Source of the DNA: Cryomorpha ignava
GTDB taxonomy: Bacteria > Bacteroidota > Bacteroidia > Flavobacteriales_D > Cryomorphaceae
Direction: 5' to 3'
NCBI RefSeq assembly: GCF_010686655.1
Contig: NZ_JAAGVY010000001.1
Coordinates: 62,001-126,000, forward strand
Length of the DNA stretch: 64,000 bases
Positions within the stretch are counted from its first letter, which is position 1; each line of letters begins with the position of its first letter. Both the position numbers and the translations under genes were made by a program. The notes under the pieces are model-generated. The model saw only the letters and a list, made by a program, of their open reading frames with translations. It was not told where the DNA came from and ran no database searches. Of this stretch, positions 17,611 to 27,351 are shown piece after piece.

Positions 17611-18756
17611 ATTCGTGCATTAGTGGCAAAGAAAAAGCGCCGAAGGCGCTAAAAAATCTTGCCACGAATGCACGAATAAAAATGCGTGGACTAACATTTA
17701 TCCTTTCGGTTGAATTATAAATCACAATATAAATTACCTTCAACAAAGCTCTCTCCGATTCCAAAAATCATTCGTGCATTCGTGGCAATAAAAACGTGCC
17801 GAAGGCGCGCCCCAAATAAAGTAATCAATTAGAAAATTATAAAAGTCTAAATGAGTTCCATCAATCTTCCTTAAATTAGAGAAAACATAACCAAAATAAG
17901 TAGAAATGGAACACCTAAAATATAAAGAAGAGAGCTATGTAATAATCGGCAAATGCATGGAAGTCCACAATAACCTTGGCCCGGGATTTCTGGAAATAGT
18001 TTACAAGGATGCTCTGGAGTATGAATTTTATACTGCCGATATTCCCTATGAGCGTGAAAAGAAGTACGAAGTAAATTATAAAGGAATTATATTACCGCAT
18101 AGCTTTTACGCGGATTTTGTGGTTTTTGACAAGATTATTTTAGAAGTCAAAGCTGTAAGAGCAATGCCCGACGAGTATATCGCCCTATCCATTAATTATT
18201 TAAAAGTTTCTGGAAATGAATTGGCTCTATTGGTGAATTTTGGAGAGTTGCGATTAAATTCTAAACGGATAGTATTCTAAATTACAATACCACTTATGGC
18301 GCTTAAAAAGGTAGCCACGAATGCACGAATAAAAAATGCGTGGATTACAAACCAAACTTTCTGATGAATTGAAATCAGTAGTTGAATCACCTTCCACATA
18401 GCTCTCTCCAATCACAAAAATTATTCGTGCATTCGTGGCAATAAAAAGCGCCGGAGGCGCTAAAAAAGGTAGCCACGAATGCACGAATAAAAAATGCGTG
18501 GACTACAAACTAAACTTTCTCCTGAATGGAAAATCGAAATTAAAATCACCTTCACAAACCATCTTCAAACAACAAAATTCATTCGTGCATTAGTGGCAAT
18601 AAAAAGCGCCGGAGGCGCTAAAAAAGGTAGCCACGAATGCACGAATAAAAAATGCGTGGACTACAAACTAAACTTCCTCCTGAATTGAAAATCAGAATTT
18701 AATTCGCATTCCACAAAGCTCTCTCCAATCACAAAAATTATTCGTGCATTCGTGGC
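17611..18756. repeat. Tandem ~158-bp palindromic repeat array, five copies, one carrying a gene in its loop
   Basis: Each copy contains a left arm ATTCGTGCATTCGTGGC, a small GC hairpin GCGCC-gga/gaa-GGCGC, and a right arm GCCACGAATGCACGAAT, followed by ATGCGTGGA and ~80 bp of shared spacer. Left arms begin at 17611, 17770, 18423, 18581 and 18740. Right arms begin at 17661, 18314, 18472 and 18630. Spacing is 158-159 bp. In copy 2 the left arm (17770) and right arm (18314) are separated by the GxxExxY gene, which sits where the central hairpin loop should be. Copy 5 keeps only the left arm and hairpin and abuts the sucB stop codon. Confidence 0.9.
17906..18280 (+). CDS. GxxExxY protein
   Basis: The 124-residue protein has the family signature GPGFLEIVY (GxxExxY) plus a PD-(D/E)XK-like pattern: YADFVVFDKIILEVKA (Asp, then Glu-x-Lys) and the closing stretch LLVNFG with ELRLNSKRIVF. 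The family resembles small nuclease folds and is abundant in Bacteroidota; no experimental function is known to me. Here the gene lies between the two halves of a long palindromic repeat unit and is transcribed independently of its neighbours. That arrangement suggests a selfish or repeat-maintaining element rather than a housekeeping gene. The start at 17906 is preceded by an A-rich leader (AAAATAAGTAGAA). Confidence 0.88.
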   Translation: MEHLKYKEESYVIIGKCMEVHNNLGPGFLEIVYKDALEYEFYTADIPYEREKKYEVNYKGIILPHSFYADFVVFDKIILEVKAVRAMPDEYIALSINYLKVSGNELALLVNFGELRLNSKRIVF

Positions 18757-18764
18757 AATTAAAA

Positions 18765-18777
18765 GCGCCGAAGGCGC
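18765..18777 (-). terminator. GC hairpin at the end of sucB
   Basis: GCGCC-gaa-GGCGC, the central hairpin of repeat copy 5, sits 3 bp beyond the sucB stop codon and is followed on the minus strand by TTTTAATTGCC. It may act as the operon terminator, so the repeat array could have been recruited for that job. Confidence 0.5.
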
Positions 18778-18779
18778 CC

Positions 18780-20123
18780 TTAAAGCCCCAACAAAACTTC
18801 AGCAGGATCTTTAGCTCCAAAAAGCATTTTCTCCGGCTGCTCAAGCATCTCCTTCACTTTTACCAAAAAGCTTACAGATTCTTTTCCATCAATAATTCGG
18901 TGATCATAAGAAAGTGCCAGATACATCATCGGCAATATAACCACTTCGCCATTTACAGCCATCGGTCGATCAACGATATTGTGCATACCCAGAATAGCCG
19001 ATTGTGGCGGGTTAATAATAGGTGTGCTCATCATCGATCCAAAAACACCACCATTGGTAATTGTAAAGGTACCACCCTGCATCTCATCAATGCTGATTTT
19101 CCCATCGCGGGCTTTGATTGCAAGGCGCTTAATCTCCGATTCTATTTCGGCAAGGCTCATCTGCTCTGCGTTGCGCACTACAGGAACCATAAGCCCTTTT
19201 GGTGAGCTTACAGCAATTCCAATATCAGCGTAATTATGGGTTATCATATCTTCGCCATCCATCATCGCGTTTACAGTCGGAAACATATTTAACGCCTCTG
19301 TTACGGCTTTGGTAAAGAATGACATAAAGCCAAGTCCAACACCGTGATTTTCTTTAAAAGCCTCTTTGTATTTGGTACGCATGTCCATAATCGGCTTCAT
19401 ATTCACCTCATTAAAAGTGGTGAGCATAGCCGTTTCGTTTTTCACACCTACCAGGCGCTCTGCAACTTTTCGGCGAAGCATCGACATGCGCTTTTTCTCT
19501 GTGTCGCGTGTACCGCCCCATCCGGCAGCAGCCGAAGTATCAAAACCACCAGCCATTGCACTTACAACATCCTGCTTGGTAATTCGACCATCAGGACCAG
19601 ATCCTTTTACTTTATTGGCCGGAACATTGTTCTCGTCCATCATTTTCTTGGCCGATGGAGAAGGGTGGCCTTTTGCGTACGATTCTTTTTCTTCCGGTTT
19701 CTTTGATTCAGAAGATGCTTTTTCGGGTTTTGGCTCTTCCTTTTTCTCTTCTTTCTTTTCAGCAGGTTCTGCTGTCACTGACTCTTTTTTAGACGCATCA
19801 GCTTTTGGCGAAGACTTTACTTCTTCCGATTTCTCTTCCGGCTTTTCCTTCTCATCTGTTTTTGCGTCTCCTTTTCCTTCTGGCTTTGCCGCATCAGTAT
19901 CAATTAAACACACTACCTGACCTACCGCCACAGTTTCGCCTTCTTCTGCTTTAAGCTGCACTACCCCGGCCACTTCTGCAGGAAGCTCAAGAGTAGCCTT
20001 ATCAGAGTCAATCTCTGCAATGGGTTGATCTTTTTCTACGTAGTCGCCATCGCTAACCAACCAGGCGGCAATTTCAACTTCAGATATGGATTCGCCCGGA
20101 CTGGGCACTTTCATTTCAAACAT
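18780..20123 (-). CDS. sucB: 2-oxoglutarate dehydrogenase E2, dihydrolipoyllysine succinyltransferase
   Basis: The 447-residue protein has a lipoyl domain (1-75; the lipoylated Lys is in [13 protein letters not shown]) and a long Glu/Lys/Pro-rich linker (~90-155). The peripheral subunit-binding domain is at ~160-195 ([32 protein letters not shown]). A catalytic acyltransferase domain follows, ending in [16 protein letters not shown] with the active-site His and Asp. It transfers succinyl groups to CoA in the TCA cycle. It lies 5 nt downstream of sucA on the minus strand. The E3 gene is not in the window. Confidence 0.95.
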   Translation of the reverse strand: MFEMKVPSPGESISEVEIAAWLVSDGDYVEKDQPIAEIDSDKATLELPAEVAGVVQLKAEEGETVAVGQVVCLIDTDAAKPEGKGDAKTDEKEKPEEKSEEVKSSPKADASKKESVTAEPAEKKEEKKEEPKPEKASSESKKPEEKESYAKGHPSPSAKKMMDENNVPANKVKGSGPDGRITKQDVVSAMAGGFDTSAAAGWGGTRDTEKKRMSMLRRKVAERLVGVKNETAMLTTFNEVNMKPIMDMRTKYKEAFKENHGVGLGFMSFFTKAVTEALNMFPTVNAMMDGEDMITHNYADIGIAVSSPKGLMVPVVRNAEQMSLAEIESEIKRLAIKARDGKISIDEMQGGTFTITNGGVFGSMMSTPIINPPQSAILGMHNIVDRPMAVNGEVVILPMMYLALSYDHRIIDGKESVSFLVKVKEMLEQPEKMLFGAKDPAEVLLGL

Positions 20124-20128
20124 GATAC

Positions 20129-22870
20129 TTATTTTTTAACAGGCTGTTTAGCATTTTCAAATAATGTTGTCAAAATTCGTTTCTGACGTATTTCAGCAGT
20201 TTTGCTCGAACCCGAAGCTGGACTAGCACTCGGCTTACGCGAAATTACTTCCAGGTTTACCTTCCGGTAATTTAAAGCCATAAATGCCCAGGCACCCATA
20301 TTCTGGGGCTCTTCCTGAAGCCAGATATGCTTCTTGGCGTTCTTATATTTTGCTACAATAGCATCTAATTGAGTCTCCGGCAATGGATAAAGTTGCTCAA
20401 CGCGCACTATCGCCATATTGCTTCCGCTTTCGGTATTCTCCTTCTCTTCAAGCACTTCGTAATATATTTTTCCGGAACAGAAAACCACGGTATCTACTTC
20501 ATCAACTTTCGCTTGGGTATCGTCAATAACCTCCATAAACCGGCCATTCGCCAATTCGTCCATTTTAGAAACAGCTTTTGGATAGCGAAGCAATTTTTTT
20601 GGTGAAAAGTGAATCAATGGCTTGCGAAAGTTGCGATGCATTTGCCTGCGCAAAAGGTGGAAAAAGTTTGCCGGTGTAGTGGTATTACAAACCTGCATAT
20701 TATACTCGGCACACGATTGAAGAAAACGCTCCATCCGTCCGCTTGAGTGCTCACTACCCATGCCTTCGTATCCGTGTGGAAGCAGCATAACCAATCCATT
20801 CATCGTCCGCCACTTATCTTCAGCAGCAGTAATAAACTGATCTACAATAATTTGAGCTCCATTGAAGAAGTCACCAAACTGCGCCTCCCAAATAGGCAAA
20901 CACTGCGGGCTCGCAAAAGCATAGCCATAATCAAATCCAAGAACTGCATATTCAGAAAGCAGCGAATTGTAAATGGTAAAGTTTCCTTTCGATTGGCTTA
21001 CGTGATTTAACGGCAGATATTCTTCTTCATCATTCTCAGTTTTCAGCACGGCATGACGGTGCGAGAAAGTTCCCCGCTCTACATCCTGACCCGAAACGCG
21101 CACGTCGTAACCCTCATCGAGCAGCGTAGCAAAAGCCAACTGTTCCCCAAGCGCCCAGTCAAGCGTATCCTCTTTAATCATTTTAAGCCGGTCTTTCATC
21201 AGCTTATTTACCTTCCGGAAAAAGACTTTATCTTTTGGAAGTGTATTGGCTGCATTCGCCAATTTCAGAAGTGCTTCTTTATTAAATCCCGTTTCAGGCG
21301 ATTTTTCAAAATCATGCGGTTTCGCAGGATGCATATTCTTCCAGGTATTTTCCAAAAAGTGTTTTAGATACACGTTTGGAACTTCCTTTGAAGCATCGTA
21401 TTGAGCCTCAAGCAAAGAATCAAATTTTTCTGTAATACCATCAGCACCTTCCTGCGAAATAACATCTTCTTCGAGAAGCTGTTTTATATAAATCTCTCTC
21501 GGATTGGGGTGATTGGCAATAAGATCATATAGTTTCGGCTGGGTAAATTTCGGCTCATCACCTTCATTATGGCCATATTTTCTATAGCAAAGCAGGTCGA
21601 TAAATACATCCCTTCCAAACTCTTGTCTGTACTGAAACGCCACAAGCATGGTTTGAATCACAGCTTCAATATCGTCGCCATTTACATGGAATACAGGCGA
21701 TAACGTTGTTTTAGCTACATCGGTACAGTAGGTAGATGATCGCCCATCAAGATAATTGGTTGTAAAGCCTACCTGATTGTTTACAACGATGTGGATGGTT
21801 CCACCCGTGCGGTATCCGTCAAGCTGAGCCATTTGCACAATTTCATACACTACCCCTTGCGCAGCAATCGCGGCATCGCCATGAATTAAGATTGGCAGAA
21901 TAGCCTTTTCGTCCTTTAAGTAATTATCAATCTTTGCGCGTGCCATTCCTTCTACTATCGGGTCAACGGCTTCAAGATGCGACGGATTAGGGCAAAGCGT
22001 CATATGAATAGGCTCGCCGTTTTCGGCGGTTATCGTATTTGAATAACCCAAATGATATTTTACGTCACCGTCAAATTCCTCACCGTCAATATCGTACTCA
22101 TATTGCTTTCCTTCAAACTCACTAAAAATATTCTTAAAGTCTTTTTTAAAGATATTTCCAAGCACATTCAATCGTCCACGGTGTGCCATTCCGAACACCA
22201 TTTCCTTTACGCCGTAATTAGATCCTCGTTGGATAAGGGCATGAAGAGCCGGAATCAAAGCTTCTCCGCCTTCCAGAGAAAATCGTTTTTGACCGACAAA
22301 TTTCTTTTGCAAAAACTGCTCAAACGAAGTAGCTCTATTGAGCATATTGAATATAATTCGTTTTTCGCGTGTATCGAATTTTGGCAGATTATCGAGTTCG
22401 ATTTTATCTTTCAACCAGCGTCTGCGCTCGGGATGGCGGATATAAGAAAACTCAATTCCGATGCTCCCACAATATACTTTCTTTAAGTGGGCTATAATAT
22501 CGCGAAGGGTTGCAGGGCCAATGCCCACTTCTTCACCCGCTTGAAACACAGAGTCCAAATCACTTTCAGAGAGATCAAAATTCTCCAATGCAAGTGTAGG
22601 CTTATACTGGCGTCGCTCGCGTACCGGGTTGGTTTGTGTAAAAAGATGTCCCCGAGAGCGATATCCTTGGATAAGGTTCAGAACTTTAAACTCATTCCGA
22701 ACATCTGCGCACATGAGCTCTTCGGACTCATAATTTGTACGTGCGAATTCAAAACCTTCAAAAAAATGCGCCCAATCCGGTTCTATGGAATTGGCGTCCT
22801 TTCGATATTTTTCGTATTGATCCTCAACCCAATCTATCGAAGCATTGCCGAGAAATGAAAATTTGTCCAT
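20129..22870 (-). CDS. sucA: 2-oxoglutarate dehydrogenase E1
   Basis: The 913-residue thiamine-diphosphate enzyme starts with the E1 N-terminal motif [17 protein letters not shown]. It contains the His-bearing stretch [12 protein letters not shown] and the ThDP/Mg site around [14 protein letters not shown] and [15 protein letters not shown]. The transketolase-like domain has [21 protein letters not shown] and [14 protein letters not shown]. The C-terminal domain ends in [15 protein letters not shown]. It decarboxylates 2-oxoglutarate and passes the succinyl group to SucB. It is the first gene of the operon; a TATTTTTG -7 box at 22901-22908 lies ~31 bp upstream of the ATG. Confidence 0.96.
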   Translation of the reverse strand: MDKFSFLGNASIDWVEDQYEKYRKDANSIEPDWAHFFEGFEFARTNYESEELMCADVRNEFKVLNLIQGYRSRGHLFTQTNPVRERRQYKPTLALENFDLSESDLDSVFQAGEEVGIGPATLRDIIAHLKKVYCGSIGIEFSYIRHPERRRWLKDKIELDNLPKFDTREKRIIFNMLNRATSFEQFLQKKFVGQKRFSLEGGEALIPALHALIQRGSNYGVKEMVFGMAHRGRLNVLGNIFKKDFKNIFSEFEGKQYEYDIDGEEFDGDVKYHLGYSNTITAENGEPIHMTLCPNPSHLEAVDPIVEGMARAKIDNYLKDEKAILPILIHGDAAIAAQGVVYEIVQMAQLDGYRTGGTIHIVVNNQVGFTTNYLDGRSSTYCTDVAKTTLSPVFHVNGDDIEAVIQTMLVAFQYRQEFGRDVFIDLLCYRKYGHNEGDEPKFTQPKLYDLIANHPNPREIYIKQLLEEDVISQEGADGITEKFDSLLEAQYDASKEVPNVYLKHFLENTWKNMHPAKPHDFEKSPETGFNKEALLKLANAANTLPKDKVFFRKVNKLMKDRLKMIKEDTLDWALGEQLAFATLLDEGYDVRVSGQDVERGTFSHRHAVLKTENDEEEYLPLNHVSQSKGNFTIYNSLLSEYAVLGFDYGYAFASPQCLPIWEAQFGDFFNGAQIIVDQFITAAEDKWRTMNGLVMLLPHGYEGMGSEHSSGRMERFLQSCAEYNMQVCNTTTPANFFHLLRRQMHRNFRKPLIHFSPKKLLRYPKAVSKMDELANGRFMEVIDDTQAKVDEVDTVVFCSGKIYYEVLEEKENTESGSNMAIVRVEQLYPLPETQLDAIVAKYKNAKKHIWLQEEPQNMGAWAFMALNYRKVNLEVISRKPSASPASGSSKTAEIRQKRILTTLFENAKQPVKK

Positions 22871-22900
22871 GTACTATTCCACTATCTTAGATAATAGCTG

Positions 22901-22908
22901 CAAAAATA
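22901..22908 (-). promoter_or_regulatory. -7 promoter box for sucAB
   Basis: On the minus strand this reads TATTTTTG, a full match to the Bacteroidota TAnnTTTG element, 31 bp before the sucA ATG. I do not find a TTG at the ideal upstream spacing. Confidence 0.45.
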
Positions 22909-22971
22909 CAATTTTAAATATGCCTGTAGCCTAATTAAGCGTGATATTGCTCAACGCATTAGTAATTTAAT

Positions 22972-23340
22972 CTATTGATTGCGCATTTTGTATCGCCAAA
23001 TCACTTTTTCAAAACATCGTTTCAATATTTTATCAGCGAAAAATAGATAGGTATTCTGGGCATTAACATTTTGAATATTTGCAACTAAGTCGCTTTCATT
23101 CAAATCTATCTGATAAAGAATAGCCCGCATTTTAGGGCTTTCTATGAATTGGATTTTCTCCATTTCCAACGCCAGTTCTTCCACGATTTTTGGATATTCT
23201 AAATCGTTAATATTCAATAAAAGCGCTATTCCGTGAAGGGCAAAATCCTTTTCTACCTGACGCAAAGTGTCTTCGGCCATATTGCTTTTTAATTGCCAGT
23301 GCGGGGGTTGTGCCGCGCGATATGGCTTTAAATTGCTCAA
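22972..23340 (-). CDS. Conserved small protein, function unknown
   Basis: The 122-residue protein has a charged N-terminus, an alternating helical pattern and a basic end (ILKRCFEKVIWRYKMRNQ). There is no signal peptide or metal motif. Its ATG overlaps the stop of the upstream M61 peptidase gene by 4 nt, so it is translationally coupled to it. I do not recognise the family. Confidence 0.7.
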   Translation of the reverse strand: MSNLKPYRAAQPPHWQLKSNMAEDTLRQVEKDFALHGIALLLNINDLEYPKIVEELALEMEKIQFIESPKMRAILYQIDLNESDLVANIQNVNAQNTYLFFADKILKRCFEKVIWRYKMRNQ

Positions 23341-25187
23341 GCGTTTATCCAGCTTTTACGAATTTTTAGTTGCTCGGGAGATGGATTATCCATAGGCTCA
23401 AGCACATCTCTTCGTGTACGATCTATCTCCAAAGATTTGGCTTTAAGCTTTTTAGTCTTGTTTACCTCTTTGCTGTTTTTGCGCGCTACCAGCACTGTCA
23501 CTTTTTCGCCGGGAGCGATATTTTTTTTGTATTGATTCAGTACTTCCTGCACATTTTCAATGTCAATGGGTACCCCATTCCATTCCAAAATCTCATCGTG
23601 GTATTCCAACCCGAGATCTTTACCAAAATCATCCATTTCTTTTACATCAACTACCACCATTCGTTCGGTCTTAGGGTTGTATCCCAAGCTAAAATTCCCA
23701 CCCGACACGACTTTTTCCGTAAGGGAATCGCGAAACATTATTCCGGCATAGCCCAACAATTCTTCAAACGGCAATGGTTCGGGATTTCCCACGTAGCGCT
23801 CCAAAAAGGTAGTTGCCTCGGGGTAGCCCGAAATCCGGCCTATTTCGCTGAAAAGCGTACTATCTACAAATGGTTTATCGGGGCCATAGGCTTTCGCCAA
23901 ATCGCGCATTAGCTCTTGTGTACCGTATTCTCCCTCACTTAGTTTACGCAATTTTAAGTCGAGTGCCATGCCAATCAGCGCACCTTTTTCGTATACATTT
24001 CCGAATTGACTCTCGTGCTCGCCAAGCACTTTTTTGCTCACTTCCGTAAATGCAATCCCGGTATCGTAACCCGATGATGAAATTATCTTGTTACGCATCA
24101 CCGTTAAAAATTCCTTCATTGGCATTAGCCCTTCTTTTACCTGTACATGCTGCGCAGCATATTCGGTGCATCCCTCGTAAAGCCAGAGGTGGGCGCTCAT
24201 CTGCGGATTCATAAAATCGTAATCAGCAATCTGTTCAGAATGAATACTCAGCGGGGTAACAATATGAAAAAATTCGTGCGCCGTAACATCTTTAATCGTT
24301 TGCCCAAGAATACCAATCGGCACATCAGGAAGCACAAAAACGGTAGATGTATTATGCTCAAGCGCACCCATTCCTCCACTCATAGACGGGCCACTCATCA
24401 GGTAGACCAAAATAGTGTATTGATCTACCGGCAGCGTTCCCCCTAAATAGCTTGCAGCCGCAGGAAATAAATCCTCAACTGTTTCAAGCACATCGGTGCT
24501 GCTCATCTTTTTTCCGGGCGAAAAAACAGAAACAGCGATTCGCGTTTTGCCTACCAGCATACTCGCCGTATCGGGCTCGCAATAAAGAATAGGACAATCG
24601 TGAAGTTGAAAATAATCCTTGGCGGAAAAAACATCGGTGGTATCATTGCCTGATATCCGCGGAAGCGAGGTTTCACCGTAAAAATTAACGGGTTTGGTTA
24701 CGCTTACCGCGAATGGTGTGTTCTTAAAACCATCAAAGTAGCCCACAAAATCATACGGGTTTAGCACCACTACCTCTCCTGAATCTATTTTCGTCCCTGA
24801 CGGTTCAAAAATTCCGCTTGAGCGATCATCAAAAGTTCCATTTACACGGTATTCCAGATGCTGCAATTGAGTAGCATTGGCAACAGCCCAGCGGTTTTCA
24901 TCCAATTTTTCCACATTCAAAGGATCGCCGCTTTTGTCTATTGCCTTCAGGTCTTCAATATATCTACCAAAATCACTTATAGAATAAGTTCCGGGTATGA
25001 TTTTAGGCATGTTGTAAACAAGGGTATCAACCGTAATTTCGGGTGGAAATACCTTTACCCTCGCCTGGTCATTAACCATATTCTTTACATCAATTTCTAC
25101 GCGATATCCTAAGTCAGTTTTTCCTGCACTTTGTGCAGATAAGAAGGTAATGGTGAGCGTTAAGAACACAGTGAAAATAAAGCGCAT
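23337..25187 (-). CDS. M61 (glycyl aminopeptidase-type) peptidase with PDZ domain
   Basis: Starting at the ATG at 25187, this 616-residue protein begins with a signal peptide (RFIFTVFLTLTITFLSAQSAG). An M61 N-terminal beta domain follows, then the catalytic HEFFHIVTP (H304, E305, H308) with the downstream LYEGCTEYAAQ Glu. A PDZ domain is near the end (LGLEYHDEILEWNGVPIDIENVQEVLNQY). It is likely a periplasmic or surface-associated metallopeptidase. An upstream in-frame extension exists but lacks a signal peptide and covers the promoter, so I reject it. A strong promoter is at 25215-25244. Confidence 0.9.
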   Translation of the reverse strand: MRFIFTVFLTLTITFLSAQSAGKTDLGYRVEIDVKNMVNDQARVKVFPPEITVDTLVYNMPKIIPGTYSISDFGRYIEDLKAIDKSGDPLNVEKLDENRWAVANATQLQHLEYRVNGTFDDRSSGIFEPSGTKIDSGEVVVLNPYDFVGYFDGFKNTPFAVSVTKPVNFYGETSLPRISGNDTTDVFSAKDYFQLHDCPILYCEPDTASMLVGKTRIAVSVFSPGKKMSSTDVLETVEDLFPAAASYLGGTLPVDQYTILVYLMSGPSMSGGMGALEHNTSTVFVLPDVPIGILGQTIKDVTAHEFFHIVTPLSIHSEQIADYDFMNPQMSAHLWLYEGCTEYAAQHVQVKEGLMPMKEFLTVMRNKIISSSGYDTGIAFTEVSKKVLGEHESQFGNVYEKGALIGMALDLKLRKLSEGEYGTQELMRDLAKAYGPDKPFVDSTLFSEIGRISGYPEATTFLERYVGNPEPLPFEELLGYAGIMFRDSLTEKVVSGGNFSLGYNPKTERMVVVDVKEMDDFGKDLGLEYHDEILEWNGVPIDIENVQEVLNQYKKNIAPGEKVTVLVARKNSKEVNKTKKLKAKSLEIDRTRRDVLEPMDNPSPEQLKIRKSWINA

Positions 25188-25214
25188 AGCAAGGTTTCTG
25201 AATGAGTGAGCGGC

Positions 25215-25244
25215 CAAAGTTATGCTGTATTCACAATCAACCAA
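25215..25244 (-). promoter_or_regulatory. Bacteroidota promoter of the M61 operon
   Basis: On the minus strand: TTG, exactly 19 bp, then TAACTTTG, ending 28 bp before the ATG at 25187. Both elements and spacing fit the TTG-N19-TAnnTTTG consensus and support the downstream start. Confidence 0.65.
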
Positions 25245-25310
25245 TAAATATTATAGAATTTTAAGAGGTGCTTTTATTGATAATGCGGATATTGCCGATA
25301 AAATAACCCT

Positions 25311-25853
25311 ATGCAAGAAAAACTTATTCCAGCTATATTAGAATTAGAATCAGATGAATACGCCGACTTTTATAAGGAATACATCTCAAATATCCCAGGC
25401 GGCACCTTACAAGATATTTTAACCGCCGACCTCACTAAATGGGAAGCATTATTTAAAAACCTTACCGATGCTGAAGGTTTAAAAGCTTACGCTCCCGGCA
25501 AATGGACTGTGAAGGAAATGATTCTGCATTGTATAGATACTGAAAGAATATTTTGCACCAGAGCTTTGATGATTGCCAGAGGCGAGACAAAAAGCATCTC
25601 CGGCTACGACCATGAATTATACGCCGCCCATTCTAATGCAAACGACCGCTCTATAGAAAGCCTGAAAACAGAACTCCTTGCCCAGCGCCATTCTACCCGC
25701 ACATTGTTTGATACATTCTCAAATAGCGATTTGCAAAAAGCCGGTGTGGCAAACAACAATAAACTATCGGTAAGAGCTATTGCCTATATTATTCCCGGTC
25801 ATTGTATGCATCATTTTAAAGTGCTTCGGGAGAGGTATGGGGTTAGTTTTTAG
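25311..25853 (+). CDS. DinB-family four-helix protein
   Basis: The 180-residue protein has the DinB/YfiT pattern: WTVKEMILHCIDTERIF with one metal-binding His, and the C-terminal HCMHHFKVLRERYG carrying the HxxxH pair. Members bind a divalent metal; some are thiol-dependent transferases, and most are uncharacterised. It stands alone, divergent from the M61 peptidase. The substrate cannot be told from sequence. Confidence 0.85.
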   Translation: MQEKLIPAILELESDEYADFYKEYISNIPGGTLQDILTADLTKWEALFKNLTDAEGLKAYAPGKWTVKEMILHCIDTERIFCTRALMIARGETKSISGYDHELYAAHSNANDRSIESLKTELLAQRHSTRTLFDTFSNSDLQKAGVANNNKLSVRAIAYIIPGHCMHHFKVLRERYGVSF

Positions 25854-26235
25854 TTCTTGGTTTTTAGTTCTTGGTGTTTGGTGTTGGGTTTTCGCAGTCG
25901 CCAGGCTTTTAGCTTGGGGACTAATCGTCCGCCGGGTTCTCTGGGGAAATGTTTAATTTATTTCAATAGATCAAGGACTATATCCATTCATTAACTCCAT
26001 TAAAAATCCTGGCGAGACGCCGGAGTAGACTACCCTCGCGGGACGCGAGCGTGTGCGTCAGGAGCGAAACCTAAGAAATTCTCATCCCAAAAACCAACGA
26101 CCGAAGGGAGCCCGTATGGGGAACTAACAACCAAAAACCAATCACCAAAAACTCACACCGAACACCAACGTCCGAAGGGAAGCTCGAACTGGGAACTAAC
26201 AACCAAAAACTAATCACTAAAAACTAATCAAAAAC
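25854..26235. repeat. Non-coding stretch of degenerate direct repeats
   Basis: No ORF is convincing here. Motifs of the kind TTAGTTCTTGG / CCAAAAACTAATCA recur. A ~70-bp unit (CCAACGxCCGAAGGGA ... AACTAACAACCAAAAAC ... ACTCACACCG) is present twice, at about 26094-26160 and 26165-26242. The second copy overlaps the last codons of the NifU-like gene, so the unit seems to have duplicated from that gene end. Confidence 0.6.
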
Positions 26236-26835
26236 TCACACCGACTCCGCCACAACTTCTTTTACAACAGGCAATTCAGCTGTCAATATACGTTCTATTC
26301 CCTGTTTAAGCGTTACAGTAGAAGAAGGACACCCAGAGCAAGAACCGCGCAACTCAACAGTTACCACACCATCTTTAAAAGAAACAAAATCTATGGCGCC
26401 ACCATCGCTCTCTACAGCCGGTTTTACCATTTCTGTCAAAATGTTTCTTATGGCATCATCGTATTCACTTGCCTCGATATTGGCATATTTTTTCGGCTTT
26501 TCAGCTTTTGCTTCAACACTCTTTTCTTCCGGAATTCGCTCAACCGCCATTTCAGTTTTTACCAGATATTCGCGGATGAACTCGCGCAACTCAAATGTTA
26601 TTAAATCCCAATTTAAATCAGCCGATTTTGTGATAGTTACAAACTGGTTGGCAATAAACACTCCCTTTACAAAAGGAAAATTAAAAAGTTGGTAAGCAAG
26701 CTCCGACGAGCCTTTGGCCTCAGATTGAGATTTGTATTCTACCGGATCTGACGATTTAAAAATAATTCGGTCAGATACGAACTTCATTGTATTTGGGTTG
26801 GGAGTAAGCTCCGCATATAGTGTAGTTGGAAACAT
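26236..26835 (-). CDS. NifU/Nfu-type iron-sulfur scaffold
   Basis: The 199-residue protein has an Nfu N-terminal domain (~1-90: LYAELTPNPNTMKFVSD...FNFPFVKGVFIANQFVTITK) and a C-terminal NifU-like domain with the cluster-binding GSCSGCPSS motif. It would assemble or carry [4Fe-4S] clusters to target proteins. I start it at the ATG at 26835; the longer ORF would swallow the divergent promoter region. It is divergent from the metal-linked operon at 26884. Confidence 0.9.
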   Translation of the reverse strand: MFPTTLYAELTPNPNTMKFVSDRIIFKSSDPVEYKSQSEAKGSSELAYQLFNFPFVKGVFIANQFVTITKSADLNWDLITFELREFIREYLVKTEMAVERIPEEKSVEAKAEKPKKYANIEASEYDDAIRNILTEMVKPAVESDGGAIDFVSFKDGVVTVELRGSCSGCPSSTVTLKQGIERILTAELPVVKEVVAESV

Positions 26836-26856
26836 GTCTTGAAAATTGTATTTTTG
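26826..26856 (+). promoter_or_regulatory. Promoter of the HYC_CC_PP / TonB receptor operon
   Basis: TTG at 26826-26828, a 20-bp spacer, then TATTTTTG at 26849-26856, 28 bp before the TTG start at 26884. It overlaps the first codons of the divergent NifU-like gene. Confidence 0.6.
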
Positions 26857-26864
26857 CAAAGATA
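26857..26864 (-). promoter_or_regulatory. -7 box of the NifU-like gene
   Basis: On the minus strand it reads TATCTTTG, 22 bp from the ATG at 26835. It directly abuts the plus-strand -7 box at 26849-26856, so the two divergent promoters cannot easily be occupied together. Confidence 0.5.
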
Positions 26865-26883
26865 AAACCTTTATTAGACTCCT

Positions 26884-27303
26884 TTGAATCAAAAGCGACA
26901 TAATAAAATTTCCTGGTGGAAAACTACAGGCAGCCTTATTCTGGCAATGTCTATGCTGGTGTATTCCGGATTTTCGGCGGTTACTACTATGGAGTGTTTT
27001 ATGTCTGGCACCAAGACGGTTAAGGTAGGTTCTGAAGACAGTTGCTGCAAAGCAGAAGCTGCTCCTATTGCCTCATTAATTGCAAAATGCTGCGATGTAG
27101 AAAAATCGGAAGTTACCTTTCACAGCTTTAAAGTAGAGCACAAAGATTTCTTGCTTCTGCCCTTGCTTTCGACTTTTGTTCAGTTTGAAACCTATTTAGA
27201 GCCTTTTCTATCGACACAACAATTTCTTGTTGCTCAATTCGCTCATGCGCCTCCCCTCTCGGGTCGCGACATACTCACCCAAATTTGCAAGTACACCGTT
27301 TGA
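26884..27303 (+). CDS. HYC_CC_PP-type small exported protein
   Basis: The 139-residue protein starts at a TTG and carries a signal-anchor (SLILAMSMLVYSGFSAVTT). Cysteines follow in pairs (SCCKAEAAP, AKCCDVEK), then an HSF stretch and a PP-containing end (AHAPPLSGRDILTQICK). This matches small proteins that sit directly before TonB receptors in Bacteroidota (HYC_CC_PP family). Paired cysteines and the HMA protein downstream suggest handling of a soft metal such as copper, which is an inference. The TonB receptor starts 48 nt after its stop. Confidence 0.72.
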   Translation: MNQKRHNKISWWKTTGSLILAMSMLVYSGFSAVTTMECFMSGTKTVKVGSEDSCCKAEAAPIASLIAKCCDVEKSEVTFHSFKVEHKDFLLLPLLSTFVQFETYLEPFLSTQQFLVAQFAHAPPLSGRDILTQICKYTV

Positions 27304-27351
27304 TTTTAAGCTTTTTGAAATTCTATTTCTAAACGCTTAAATCAAAATTAT

